A stretch of DNA of 64,000 nt from the NCBI GenBank assembly GCA_032173965.1, contig CM063284.1:131989125-132053124 (forward strand). The letters are read 5' to 3'. The notes under the pieces were generated by a model. The model was given only the letters and a program-made list of their open reading frames with translations. It was not told the DNA's origin and searched no databases. This stretch comes from Sitta carolinensis (Eukaryota > Chordata > Aves > Passeriformes > Sittidae). Both the position numbers and the translations under genes were made by a program. This document shows, in pieces, positions 36,529 to 49,402 of this stretch (its first letter is position 1; each line of letters begins with the position of its first letter).

Positions 36529-39070
36529 TGTTTTTAAATGATCACTGTATCTTTTGTATTATTGAGCTTTCATGGAAGAAGTATTACAGCCTGGCACTAG
36601 CAGTGGCTTTATGTGGCAAGGCCTGATCAAGCTTTCCATGTGTTCATAGATGAAAGAGATCTTCCAGATATTTGTACAGGTTCTTCCTTCTGTCTGAGGA
36701 GATTTCCATCTGATATCTGCTTTAAGAGTCAGAGGCACAAATGTAGGTTCTACTCTCCTCATAACAACAAAAACTTTATCAGAAAAATGCCTGATCATAA
36801 AGTGGAATCTGCAATTACCAGCTTCTGTAATATCATTTTAGTCACTGCAGGGAACTGTGTGATGTTCCTTGTATGCACATTACAAACCAGTGAGTAATCA
36901 ACTATTTTACATCTAAAATCAATGAAGCTATGCTAGTTAACATTTTTGAGTCTGTATCTTTGCCTATGTGGCTTTACCTGAAATGCTGAAATTCCGTGCT
37001 TTTCAAATCACTCCTTTACTTAAAGGTTCTGATGATATTTTGCATTATGGTCCTGTGGGCCTTATATACCTAAATGTTCCAGACAAGATTTGTGTAGTGT
37101 TTATTTGGTTTTCTTAGTTTTAATACAGTTACAATATGCTCCAGTCCTCCTTTATAAATCACGACCCCAATTGAGTAAGGTGGAAATAAGCACTGGGCCA
37201 GAGACATCTCTATCTGACTGCTCTGGGCATTTTGTGACGAGTCTTCCAGCATCATGCTTCCTATGTCTTTTTCTGAGTTTTCTGACATTGTAAGTGATTC
37301 CTCAGATTCAGTGACCACTCCCCTAATTTCTCAACATTTGTCAAATGATTTGGTCTTCTCTTATCTCCTTTAATCATCCAATTATACTGGTTTTACTGTT
37401 TCTAAGACAGAGCAGAGCATCAAGTTACTTGGCAGTGTTTTGTAGAACAGTGTTGAAGTTGATGGTGGTCTTTTGGTCTTGGGAAGAAGGTGACTATCTT
37501 ACTCTGTTTAAAAGCAAGTTTCAAGGTTTTCAAAGAATAAAAATTAATAATTTTAAAATTAAAAATAATAAGATTCCTGCTTGGGATTGAACTAGATCCA
37601 TTTTCTAATTACAATTTCTTTGATCTAGAACAAAGTGTACTTACAGAAGTGTGTTTGAAGATATCTCTTCATTGTCTTGCATGGCAGTCACTGCTTTTAG
37701 ACTGATGGAGTTCTAAGTGAAGTTAATTTCACCATTTTCCACGATTTTTAAATAATAATAAGAAGGCTTTTGTATTATTGGGCAGGACATACAGTCTGTA
37801 TACATGGAAAAAAACAAAAAACAGTGGGATATTATTAACACATGGTATTGGGTCTGATGTTAGTATTTGTTTCTCCAAATATGGGAGTTCTTCTTACAAA
37901 GTATTTGCCCTTTTTAATGTGCCCATGGTACATGTTACTAGATAAAAACTGGAGCTAATACAGAATGCTTAAAAATTGTGTAGAGAAATGAGCAAACCCA
38001 CACAATGCATAGCTCATGTACTTAGGTGAAAGATTTCTTAGTAAATACTAACAGAGGTACAAGTAGTACATCATCCAGTGTAAGAGACTCTAAAAACATA
38101 AATTACAGAAGCCTGTTGGTTACTGAAGAATTAGCATCTACAGTATTCTAATAATCCCAGCATGTCATCTTATGTCTTTTACCAACCTCTCTTCTCTAAT
38201 TTGATGCTGCTGCTTTTAATAGAATAAAAGAAAATAAATTGTTGTCTGAACCACTGTCTTTACAGTGTTTCTGGAGGGGGATATAGACTTAATTGGTGGT
38301 GTCACTTTGCCTTAAACAGTCTTCTGTTTAAGCCTGAACTGCAACCACATTCAATTAGTGTCACTTTTGTCGTGCTTCATGAGAAAGAAGAATTTTTGCT
38401 TCTCATTTAGAAACTGTTCTTTTAGGAAAGGCTGAGAAACATTTTTATGTCTGGAGCCTGCATAGTATTTCCAAACATCTTTTGAATTTGTCCCATAAAT
38501 TTATATGTGAAAACCTGAATGTGCTCATATATCATTAGTAGAATGCCAGTGCATGAAAGGTAAGTTTGGTATGACTGCAGGTCATACTAAATAAACCAAA
38601 CCAATTTTGGCCTGTAGGCTGAAGTGACTCCTTCTGTTATGTCTTAGGAAGAGCTTACATACTAACTTGGAGAGAGAACTAAACTGAAAAGGGAATATTG
38701 GAAAAACAATGTTCCTCAAACATTTGAGCACATAGTTTCAGGTGATTATTGGAACTTGGAAAGAAATGTATTGATATTGTAACTTGAATTTTCCTATACC
38801 TTATAAAAATTAGTCTTAGAGTATTTCCTCCAGTAGAAAATGGACTAATTTAGTTTTGATATTAATAGGTAGTAAAGAAAGATACATGCACCTAAATCCC
38901 ATAAACTTAGGGATCCTCAAAGAAGTATGGTGAGACATTTCTCCCTGGTGAAGACAATGTCTCTTTTTCAAATCTTTTTTCTGCTAAATTGTAGGAGTCA
39001 GTTTGTTGATTTTAATGATCTTTCATGCTTCTCTGATTCTTAAACTTCAGCTCCAGCTGTATTTGTATTC

Positions 39071-39075
39071 CACAG
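39071..39075. repeat. Target-site duplication, left copy (CACAG)
   Basis: CACAG immediately before the TG of the LTR; it is identical to 40425-40429. Confidence 0.85.
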
Positions 39076-40424
39076 TGTCATAGGTTTGATGTTGGCACAA
39101 GGCCAGTGCCCCTATGAGGATATACTGTCCCTGGTATTTGCTGTGAGATGTGACCAAAAACAGAGCAAAACAGTTTCTAATTTAGAAAGCAAAAGAAAAG
39201 AACTTTATTACTTATAATATGCAAAGAAGACACATACAGAAGAACATGAAAACTTTAAAAAACACTCTTCCTCCCCCCCACCACCAGTTCTCAACACAAT
39301 AAAACAAACTAAAAATTCCCAATCACGTTACCACCTTTTAGATAATTAATCCTTAATCTATTACCACCCTTTCGATAATCAGTACTCAGTTCATCAAGGA
39401 GAGATAGGAGTCCTTCTTGCACCACATCGTGGCCTCTTCCTCCATGTCCAGTGCTTTCACCACTGTGCATGGACCAGAGTTGCTTCTAGGGTTTTTCTTT
39501 TTAAAGATGCTTTGGTTAGTTCCAAGAAACGATAGTTTCTCAAATTTTGGGACACCAGCCCCCCCAATATTACCCCTTGGGGCCGAGGGGCTTGAGAACA
39601 GAGCTCTTCCTCTCATCTCTGTTCACACTACTGTCCACTCTTGGCTCCAAGCCAATGCCTCTCCCTAGATGCCGTTTCTGTGTTACAGAAAAGAAATGAG
39701 TCCATCCATGGCTGCAAGAACAGTCCAGCCAAAGGCCACTCCATCATCTCCTCCCACCTAGGATTCTTTCCAGCATTCTTTGACAATCTTCCACTTGCAC
39801 AAACTTTCATCATCTTTACTTAGTTCTCTCTATCTTTCTTCTTCAAATTCAGGAGGATTAGCATTTATAAAGTTTCCATCATTTACGAAAAGGGTTAAAA
39901 TCTTGGGCTTTGTTTCCTCAGAACTCTCACAGTATCTTTGTTGCTGGGCACTCTTCTCGTGCCACCCCCCCATACTCCTTCGGCCGTGCTGCCCAGCTAC
40001 TGATATCAAATTTCAAGGTGACACAGATCACAGACACGGTCTCTCAGTCTCTCTCTCTCTCTCCGGGGGGGGGGGGGGGAGAGAGAAAAGAAGGCTGCTT
40101 GATGCCTCTCAAGGTTCTTGTACTCTCTCTACCCTTCCATCTTGCAGGATTTTTCTCTCCCCCTCTGTGCCCAAGGTCCAGCCTACCTCACCCAGGCCGC
40201 ATGGCTTCCCCTCCCCCGCCCAGCTGGGCAGGGGAGATCCGCCCGTCCTCAGGGACCGGAACCAAGAGAGAGCTTTCCGGGAGCCCTCTGCTTTTAACCC
40301 CTTGTGTTCTCAGAGGCGGATCCTTGTCCTCAGTGGCCACACCAGGTGCCAGTCTTTAAACCTGAGCACTTCATTGGTTTGACCACTGAAGTTCAAAAAA
40401 CTCATTTTTTTTCAAACTACGACA
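39076..40424 (-). mobile_element. Complete LTR insertion (probable solo LTR), minus strand
   Basis: The element begins TGTCATAGGTTTGA and ends TTCAAACTACGACA, near-perfect inverted termini with TG...CA ends, and is flanked by a direct CACAG repeat on both sides. On the minus strand AATAAA lies at 39209-39204, leaving about 130 bp of R-U5 before the end. It is 1349 bp, long for an avian LTR, with a GC-rich centre containing (CT)n-G15-(GA)n. No gag, pol or env is seen, so a solo LTR is the simplest reading. The 5-bp duplication fits ERVL-type (class III) integration best, but the family was not identified. Confidence 0.85.
40041..40086. repeat. (CT)n - G15 - (GA)n simple repeat inside the LTR
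   Basis: A CT-dinucleotide run is followed by 15 consecutive G (40065-40079) and then a short GA run. The CT and GA parts can pair around the G-run, and the G-run itself could form quadruplex-like structure. Such tracts are often misassembled. Confidence 0.9.
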
Positions 40425-40429
40425 CACAG
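40425..40429. repeat. Target-site duplication, right copy (CACAG)
   Basis: CACAG immediately after the CA of the LTR; it is identical to 39071-39075. Confidence 0.85.
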
Positions 40430-43400
40430 ATATTACCAGAACTGTACATTGCCATCAATAAACTGCCACTTCTGTTGATTGGAAGATTATCAGATTATCA
40501 GAGGGCCTCGGGATAGGGTCAGGGAGCAGAATAAAGGAGGCTTTGGATAAGAGTGCAAGTAAGCCAGTTGCCTAGCCTGTCTAAGGGAGGGAAGAGCAGT
40601 TAATTGAAACTGTGAAGGAGTCAGTCAGAGTAAGTTTTTGCTAAGCAATGAAGGAGAGAACTTTGTTTTTGTGGACTTTAATTCCTGATGAATTGTAATG
40701 AATTTTTAAGAAGTGCGTATGTTGAGGGTATGAACAGTTAATAGCACTAGTTGTGCTAAGCTACCAGCAGAACTGGGCACAATCAATAGGGAAATGGTTG
40801 AGGAAACTTCTTCACAAGACCCAGAATTCTGAAAAAGTAAGAGGAAGTAGATGCATGGATATGCTTAAATACGAAGCTGAAATAGAGATGACGTTTAGTT
40901 CTACTTCTGTATTGGGATTGGGATAAGGGCCCTGTTACCCCAATTGCTGTGCAAATGCTCTGGTCGATTATGTAGGCAACTGCTGATCATCCCCAACAGG
41001 GCTGTATTTAGCAAGCTGTCATGAAACAATCATTAATGGAGTTTTAGGGAGTATCCATGAACAGATAAAGTAAAATATTGTTGAGTTACAATACTGTTAA
41101 TGCAGAAATTAAATTGCTGACAAACAGCTCAGAGAATAGAGGCTGTTTGGAGGCTGTTCTGTAAAGGTCTTACTTATAAAGTCAGGAATAAGAGTGCCAA
41201 GCTGTCATGTTCTGGGAGTTTAGGTGAACAGAATCCCAAGCTTTCCTCATCTTGGCCAATAAAGAACCTAATTGTTGTCCACGCTCTGGATTCATCATTT
41301 TTGAGAACCAAGGATTTCATTCATGTCATATATCAAAGCTTAATAGTCCAGGTCTGAGTGTTCTATGGTCATTTTCATGTGTAGATCTTTCATAGATCAA
41401 AGCATAAAGCTGTCCCCAGACTGTTTCCAATTTGTGAATGTAAATGGAAATTCTTTAGACATGCCCGTTCCCGCAAAAACCTTACAAGTAAAGAATTTAG
41501 TCATGAAAAGGTAGCTGTAGATTTTATTATTTTTTCATTAAACTTTTTATTAATACAAGCCTTTTCTTACTATATTTTTTTCATTTTTGTAGTTTACTGT
41601 TTGTCACTGTTTAACTCTCAAACATTTGCAAATAGCAAAACAAAGCTATTTTTCTTATAGAACAGTTGCGATTTATCTTTATTTCAAGGAACTCCATCTA
41701 GAACATCCTTGTAATAATCATGTAATGCCCATAATTGGTTAACAAAAATCCATCAGTAAAATAAGGAGTAATAAACAATTTTCTGTGTCTGTACTGATAG
41801 TGCTGGAGTGAGAGGAAGGAAAAAATGATTCAAGGAATTTATGAAAGAAGCACATACATAGCCAGCAGTCTGTGTGGAAATCTGTTTTTTCTTTCAAATG
41901 TGGTTTGGAAAATCAAATGCTTTTCAAAAACTTTTCAACAGCACCCACATCTGTAAGCATCTTCTCTTCAGAAATATTTTGACATGTTTATATTTGGAAA
42001 ACTATACCTTGAAATTATTGTTCAAAAAGACTGGATTTTCCATAATTTTTTATGCATAAAAATTTTAATTTTTTATATTTTCCTTTTCAAACCAAATCAC
42101 GGTTTAAAAACTGTTCTATTTTTGCATAGAAGTTAGCATTAAGATAACTGTTTCCCAGAATATGGATCTAATATGCATAATTTCCTTTTAAGAGCTGATT
42201 ATTTTACAAAGATACTATTAAGACTTATTTTCTATTTTACTTATTGTTGTTTTTAGTACTTCATTGAGGTTTATCTGGTAGGCAAACAAGGAATTAGCTA
42301 ATTCTGACCAGTTTCTTCTTCTCTGAGTAAAGGCAACAAAGATAATCAGTGGAAAAAAAATGTATGCACATAGTTTTTGAGGGAAATGTGAGCTGCTTAT
42401 TAAATTGTCCATATGTACCATAGGGAATTAGGAAATGTATCAGCTTTAGTATATTGTAAAATCTCTACTGCAGTTTTTCACAAATTTCAAAATTATTAAA
42501 ACTGCAGGGTGATGTTATATAGGGAAAAAAAATAAGGAAAGAAATTCCTAGTGTTTTAAAAAGTATGTCTTTTATTCCACATAAGTTGTGAAATGGGATT
42601 GCATTAGCATCCTTTTAAATTCTCATCTCTCTGTGTTAAGGAAAAAAATTCTATCTGCAAAGATTTTGAAATCGGTCCCACAATTTATTTGCTAATTTTT
42701 TTCAGATTTCAAACCAGGGTGATCTTATTTCTGAAGATTTTTTTTTTTTTTAAACAGGATTCTCTCTGCATATAATTTGAATATACAGTCTTGTTTCTTT
42801 TTGTGTTTAATCATATTTAGAATTAATAATTGTTGAATTGGGGTGTAAATCAAAATATTCATACTAAATAGCAAATTCTAAATATTGTTCTTTGCTATGG
42901 TACTTGAACACATGTTTTTTAGCATAAAGTTGTCTAAAGACTTAGGAAAATGATCTTTATCTTCTGTAAGAGTCCTATGCTGCTCTCTGGAGAAGGGCTT
43001 GGAAGTAAAGTTTTTTCCTGCTTTACATTTCTCTCTTCTTCTGTATTTAGCAGAGGGGGAAAAAAAAATCTGCTTGGACCTTTTGCCCAGTAAAATACTC
43101 ATATATAGGGATAGCATTACATGCAAACACCACTCCTAATTAGCATTGGCATGTTTGAGGCTATTGCAGCAGTTATTAATTTAAAACTCTCAGTGGAAAC
43201 TAATTATAAAATAACAGCTGGAACTGCCCATTTAGTTTCAGAAATGTAGCTTGTTAATTATCTAATACCAAAAGCTATTCAAAGCTAAATTTATATTTGG
43301 AATTTGGCTTTAAAAATGTTCAGCTTTAACTATGAAACTTGTTTTTACTTGAAATTTCTTTATGAGTTCTGCAGAAACCTTCAACATAACTAATTTTCCT

Positions 43401-46400
43401 AAATACATATATTTGAAATACATTTCCTTGTAATGTAAGTGTAAAAAAAATTTATAAGAAAATAATTTTTACAACTTTACTTTTCTCTTTAATTAAAGAT
43501 GTCAAACTTACCAATTGATAAGTTTAATGACTGTGTTCTCAATGCACATACCTACTTTGTTTTTTCTTTCACTTAGTAGCACAGAACCTGATTCATACAA
43601 TAAGTTTTAATTTCTTTGTGGAGTTCCTCAGAGAAAAGAAATTGAAATATACTTCATAAAAATGTTCCTATCAAAGAGCAATGGCATTATGTCATTTAAG
43701 CATCCATTTGTTGTTAATCAGGGCTGCATTTTAGGAAACCTTATTGACCGTGTTAGGGGGAAAAGAAAAACAAGTACGTATCAAAAAAGAATTAATTCAA
43801 AGGAATAACCAATTAATTTAAACAGATCGACGTTGAAACATATATAATTGATAAAGATATTTTTGAAGTCTAGTAATTCTTAAACAGCACATATATTAAA
43901 AATATTTTAATTAAAAATAGTGACCGTCAATGATTTATTGTTACTTTCAAATTTTTTTGAGGACTTAATACGCATTTTATCTGCAAAGCTCTTCCTTTCT
44001 GCTTCTGGCTTGGCTGAGGTGTTTGCACAACTGGGTTCTTATCACTAGCTGCATCCCAGTCCTTCCGTGGAGGCTGGGGAGGAGGAGTGAACTTGCTTGC
44101 ATGGAGATTCACAGAGATATGTTTATGTGTGGCCAAAAGCCCTGGTTTAGAGGCAGACGGAGGTTTCAAAGAGCAGCTTCATAAATCTCTCAAAACTGTT
44201 TAAATTTGATCTGGAAGACCATGAGCCCTTGCTCACATGTTTGGGCGGGGTTCCAGTGTTGAGGCATGGCGAGGAGGACTGCTGACCTTGGGCACCTTGT
44301 GGAGGTGCTCATTCCCCAGCAGTGCAGGACACTGCCATGGTCTCCCCTGGCACCGTGGACCAATTGAGGGGCAAATATGATGTGTGTGTGCAAGCCAGTC
44401 ATGGTTAGTGTTTAACTGTCCTGGTTAATGCATAGAGCATTTGAATGTAGTGTGGGTAAGATGCAGTGCTTCAAAATGGAGTCTACAAAGTCTATGTACT
44501 TTATATGATTTACTGTTACGTGTACTCCATTTCTTTGACTTACTATGATGCCATCATTAAACTGCTTAAGGTCAGAAGTAAATTGCAGTTTTAAAGTAAA
44601 ACTTCCATAAGAGCACTGCTGTCTCTGCTTTGTTCATGTGCCACACTTTGTTCTATAAAAAGATTTCTCAGCTGTGTGATCTTAAGTACTGTATCTTCTG
44701 CAAAGTCAAAGGTAAGTTAGAGAAACACGGCAGACTGAACTCAGTTTTCTTGGTCTTCTGATACTTCTTGCTGTCTGAAATTATGTTTTGACACAGTTAA
44801 TTAGTATTTTCTGTGTGGTATATGCAGAGCTTGCCATGTGAAATTCATATAACCTCAACTTTGAAATCTATAATATGTTTAGGGTGACTGAGTGGAGGAG
44901 AGATTAGGATTTCTTTCATTCGTGCTGGTTTGAGATGCTGTTAAACAAGTTGTTTTTCCTTTTCCTTTTTTTCTAAAAAACTGCAGTTCTGCTGTGATGA
45001 AGCCAATCAAAATAAAATCAAATCATTTGTTTTTTTGGTTAGTTCTAATCCTTTTAAGCTTTTCATAGTATTCTATATACATGAATGCTCCATTTCTTGA
45101 ACTTCTTGCCTTGATATATCCTGTCCTAAGATTCTAAATATTTGTTATGCCTAGGGGTGTAAATTCGAAATATTTGTTAGGCATAGGTGAGACCTAAGGT
45201 TATTGCAGTTGTTCTCATCTTCTCTCTAGGAAGCATAATTTCTTCTCCTTTTTTCTTTTCCCTCTATGTTTGCACATTTTGAATGAACCCCCTCAGAAAT
45301 CTTTATCTCTTTCTCTTTAACCAGCACTGAAATCTACCTCCTTCATTGATACCAAGTCTGTAACTATTTGATTCCCTTAACTACAACATCTCTTTCTCCT
45401 ATTTGAAAATATTTTCCAAACTGTTAATTCCTCCCTAAAGCAGTTCTTGTTTTACCACAGGGGAGAGAAAACATGTTAGATATTTGAAGAGTTCTTTGAG
45501 TAGAGAAGTCTGTCACCCTCCCATCCAAGGAGGTGATGTGCAGACCAGCCATGTCCAGTGGAGTGACCAAAGGAGTAAAGTGTGGCCCTGGGCTTCCTTG
45601 GGGCAGCCCCAAGTGGGGTGAATGTAATGTCAGTTTTTTAACATTACTTCATCCACTGGCCAATGAGTTTTGTGCCCATTTAAATTGTAAATCTAAATTT
45701 GAACTCTTCAACTATCTACTTCTTCATGGTGTTACTGTTTGTACTTGTCTGTAAGGAACAGGCTGAGGGACGTGAAAGAAAGGAAAAAAATGTTTGGGCC
45801 ATCAGGCAGTTGTTTTCAGTAAGGTTGTTATGCTGAGCCTATATATTGTTTAGGCACACAAGGATTTGCCCTGGCAAAAAGGTGTATTTTATCAGCCTGG
45901 GCTTGGATCAGCTTAATCTGTCACTGTGATCTGGGCATTTGAAACAGCACAGAATTTGATGCTGTATACTAAGAATTTTTAAATATTTCTCACCTTCAGC
46001 ATTTACATTATTAAATAGACTGTAACAGTTTAAAAAGGTAAACAAGGTCACAGAGACAAAGAAAAAGCACATTAAATATCAATTAAAAATCCCAGAATAT
46101 CTTTCAGTTTATGTCCTCAGTAACTTTAATGGAATGAAATATTTTTCAGATAAAACTGGGAAATAAAAAGCAATCTGAAAGATGGAGTTATTTTTTATAT
46201 GAGTTGTGTTCTGTGTTTCTAAAGCAGTGTTGTTGAAGGCTTTATATTTCTTCAAGTTTCATCCCTTTAATCTTTCTTTTTCCTGAACAAGTAGCTTTAT
46301 ATTGCAGCAGTTATTGTAAAATACAGGAGGGAATGATGGGTTTCAGTTTCTGTTAACGTGGGAGAAAATCATTAGCTGGTTCTTAGAAATTAATCCCATG

Positions 46401-47409
46401 TTAAGAGCTGAAGTGGTTCCTCTGTATGAATTACTTAAGTAATGTTCCTTTGCTTTATACAAACTCCTTACAGTGTCTTCCTAGAGTTTACTTCACTGAT
46501 TCTTAAAATATACAATTGGATTCATATCTCAAGGTTGTTTTTCTGTCTTATATACTGAAAATTAACATCCAAAGTCTTGGCTGCAGTAAATAACTTTTTC
46601 TAAAAAAAAAATGAGGCGAGCTTTTAAAACTCTTTATTCTGTGCAGTTTTCTTCTTAACAGTTTGTGAGTAAATATAATTTCCATCAGATCAACAAATGG
46701 TTTTTGTTGAAAAGTTCCATTATCATATAAAGCAGATTTCTTTTCTTTGTAGCATTTTTAATTCTTACGGGATCTCAAGGTAACTATAATGAAAGTTGTA
46801 TGCTTCTGTTACTAGGAAAAGCATATCCCGTTTGTAATGAAACATTTGTTAACTTCTGTATACAGATTGCGGTTCATTCCATAAATATTTGTGGGTTCTC
46901 TGATGTCCCTCACAGGGTTTTATCTATGACAAATTCATACCACAGTTCTTAAACTACATTTTGGATAGAAGATTTCTTTCTTTTGCAAAACTGTTTGCCA
47001 GTGTCTTTCATTTAATGCTTGTAAGTATTTCAACTTTGGTTTTCAATTATTTAACAAAAAGGATTATCAGAAATATACAGAATAGTAACATGTTATTTTA
47101 GCATATTTCTCTATGGGGTACCCTTCCAAGCTCCCATGGCAAAAATTAAATCCATGTTACTGCTATCCTGAGCAACTCAAATTTTACTGTTTAAGCGAGC
47201 GTGGTTCCTAGCTCTTGACTGATTTCTCCAATATACTTTCACTCAGCTCAACCACCTTAAGTACAGTCAAAAGTTGTGCTTAATGTTTGTTATATTTAAG
47301 GTCTTACTGTGCTATTAAACCTGATTACGCTGCAATAAGGAAAAATAAAGAAAATTAAAAAGCCATGTACAGTGGGTTTGTGTTGCATTTCAGAAGCAAT
47401 TCTTCTTTC

Positions 47410-47430
47410 TTTTTTTTTTTTTTTTTTTTT
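47410..47430. repeat. Poly(T) run of about 21 bases
   Basis: Simple homopolymer in the large intron, preceded by a TTCTTTC pyrimidine stretch. Confidence 0.9.
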
Positions 47431-49160
47431 GCTTAAGAACAAAAAAATCCATCTTCTTTTTAAAGTGTTGGTTTGTAATCTTATGGGCTTTATTAGTTGT
47501 TGGACACAAAGATAAATGTACCATTCTTCAGCCTCTCAAAACATTTTTCTGCCCACTGATATTTTTGTTGCTAGGGTTTTGATTTTTTTCTGTGAAAAGG
47601 CAATGGCCAGAACTGGTATGTTAATGCCTAACACAAGTGCATGTTGAGAGTAATAAAATGCAGAGATAGTATCAGGCCTCTCTGTTAACTTCAATGTAAA
47701 TGATTGGCATAAATCACAGCTACTCTAGTTTTCTGGCTTGGTATTGTGTGTTCTTGAGCACTAAAAAATAAATGGGTGTGGAAGTGGTACAAATAGAACA
47801 TAGGAGTATCTACAAATAGATGTGCCCTGCAGGATAGGAACAGGAGAGGTTCAAATTCCTTCTGATTACCAAAAATGTTTAACTATTGAATAGTGTTATT
47901 TAATCTTTGTATGTGACAGTTTTTCAAGAAATAGGAAGAAACTTTTAGATTAGCAAATCCAGCTGAAAAGCAAATTCAAACCTTTTTAAGGTTGGAAGTG
48001 TATAAATATGTGCCTATATGTATTCAAGAAAAACACAGAGGAATGCAATTCTCTGGCATATCTTTTTTGACCCGTTGTATTTAGACAGCTTCATTGGTTG
48101 ATATTTCCATGTTTTTGGCATAGTAAAAAAAAAAAAAAAGCCTGATATACTATGTAACTACAAATATTATTGAAGTGATTTACTAAAAATAATTTTCAAA
48201 ATCTACATGTTGTATTTTTCACACATTGCAGCTCATAAGTGTGTATCCTATTATATTTACTAAACTGGACTCAAACTACAGATGATAGAATTTGCTCTTT
48301 CCCAAATGGGCAGTGTATTTGTTTGTGTTTGTATCTGTGCAGCGTCCTTGCAATTTCTATTTTTTTTTTAGCTTCAGGCAGAAAAATAAAACTCTTCAGT
48401 TTTCTTTATAACCACTACCATTTAAATATCTGGGGTGCATCATGGAGTCACTGAACTACCTGACACTAGAATCTGTAGTCTTCATGGTCAATATTGTGAG
48501 TACACAGGGATATTTTGAGTAGATTTGTATATTTTTTGTTTCTCTCTCTGCCTTCCTTCAAATGCATATTTTTAAGTAATACTCCCCTTCAATGTATTTA
48601 GTTAGGGATAGATTCATACTGACTTAGGAAGTGACAATAGTCAATTAACAATAGCCTAATGGGGATTTAAGGAAGGAAAAATACTGGCTTTAACATGACA
48701 GGTAATATATTTTATAATTACTATGGAGTGAGGTTTTATATAATGAGATTTTTCAAGGGATATTTAATTAGACAAAGTAGTGCCAGGACTTCAGGAAAGA
48801 AGAATTAAAGGAAGGTTATTATTAATACTGTGTTATTGGCATATTTTGCAGTATCATAAACAGTATTTTAAAAATAGTTCCAGCTTGCCATTATGAACAT
48901 AATAATTCTTTGAAAAGAAGAAGAAAATACAAGTGGCATCTTGAGAAACTAATGTAGTCAGTTCCAAAGATAAATGTGAATTGACTTGGAAAGTTAAATG
49001 TTCATGTTTTAGAGTAGTTTCTTATATGATCCATGCTATAAGCATTATCTATTGCAATATATATGCTGCAAGTATGCATTAATGCACACTGTTTAACGTA
49101 AAGGAAAAACTGGTATTTATTTATTTGTAATGTTCTTTTCGGCTTCAGATACAATTTGAT

Positions 49161-49255
49161 TGATGTCCAGGTATGATTTTGATATACTGACACAGCAGCA
49201 AAAAGAAATCCTGTCCCACATCACCTTATGAAACACACTGAAGACAGTTTGCCTT
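49161..49255 (-). ncRNA. MIR599: mir-599 hairpin homologue, diverged
   Basis: The minus strand matches my memory of the human mir-599 precursor along its whole 95 bases without gaps, including GGGACAGG, the loop-side TTCTTTT and the flanking CAGTGTGTTT. In human this microRNA also lies antisense within a VPS13B intron next to mir-875, so position, strand and neighbour agree. The mature-arm counterpart (49196-49177, minus) reads GCTGTGTCAGTATATCAAAA and differs from the human mature sequence at positions 2, 12 and 20. Position 2 is in the seed. Pairing of the arms is weaker: C-C, A-A and G-G mismatches plus several wobbles appear in the stem. It may be a functional but re-targeted microRNA or a decaying one. 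Homology is firm; function is not shown. Confidence 0.85.
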
Positions 49256-49325
49256 CCAGCCTGTTCCTTATACCAGGTTGTACTGCACCATTTAGAGAAA
49301 TTCCACACATCAAATATGAAGGCTG

Positions 49326-49402
49326 TGTCAGTGGAACTTCACCTAGGTATTTCCAGGTGAATTTATAGGACATCTAGAAAGACTGAGATATGGTACCACT
49401 TA
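49326..49402 (-). ncRNA. MIR875: mir-875 hairpin homologue, diverged
   Basis: On the minus strand it opens AGTGGTACCATATCTCAGT and later has TTCACCTGGAAATACC and CCACTGAC, matching the human mir-875 precursor as I recall it across both arms and the loop. It lies 70 bases upstream (in transcript sense) of mir-599, as a cluster. The 5p counterpart (49392-49371) differs at six of 22 positions, including 1 and 5 (seed); the 3p counterpart (49357-49337) keeps seed positions 2-8 (CTGGAAA) but diverges after position 8. The stem near the loop (TTTCTAGATG with CACCTGGAAA) still pairs with one mismatch. Both microRNAs need transcription opposite to VPS13B; I could not identify their promoter. Confidence 0.82.

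Noticed and set aside
36559..36897. Overlapping open frames on both strands beside the T47 tract
   Set aside because: Neither peptide is recognised, and no tail or target-site repeat pair could be found to support a retroposed gene.
39780..40382. 200-codon + strand open frame with a 149-codon overlapping one
   Set aside because: It lies entirely inside the LTR insertion, crosses the simple repeat and resembles no protein. It is an accident of GC-rich non-coding sequence.
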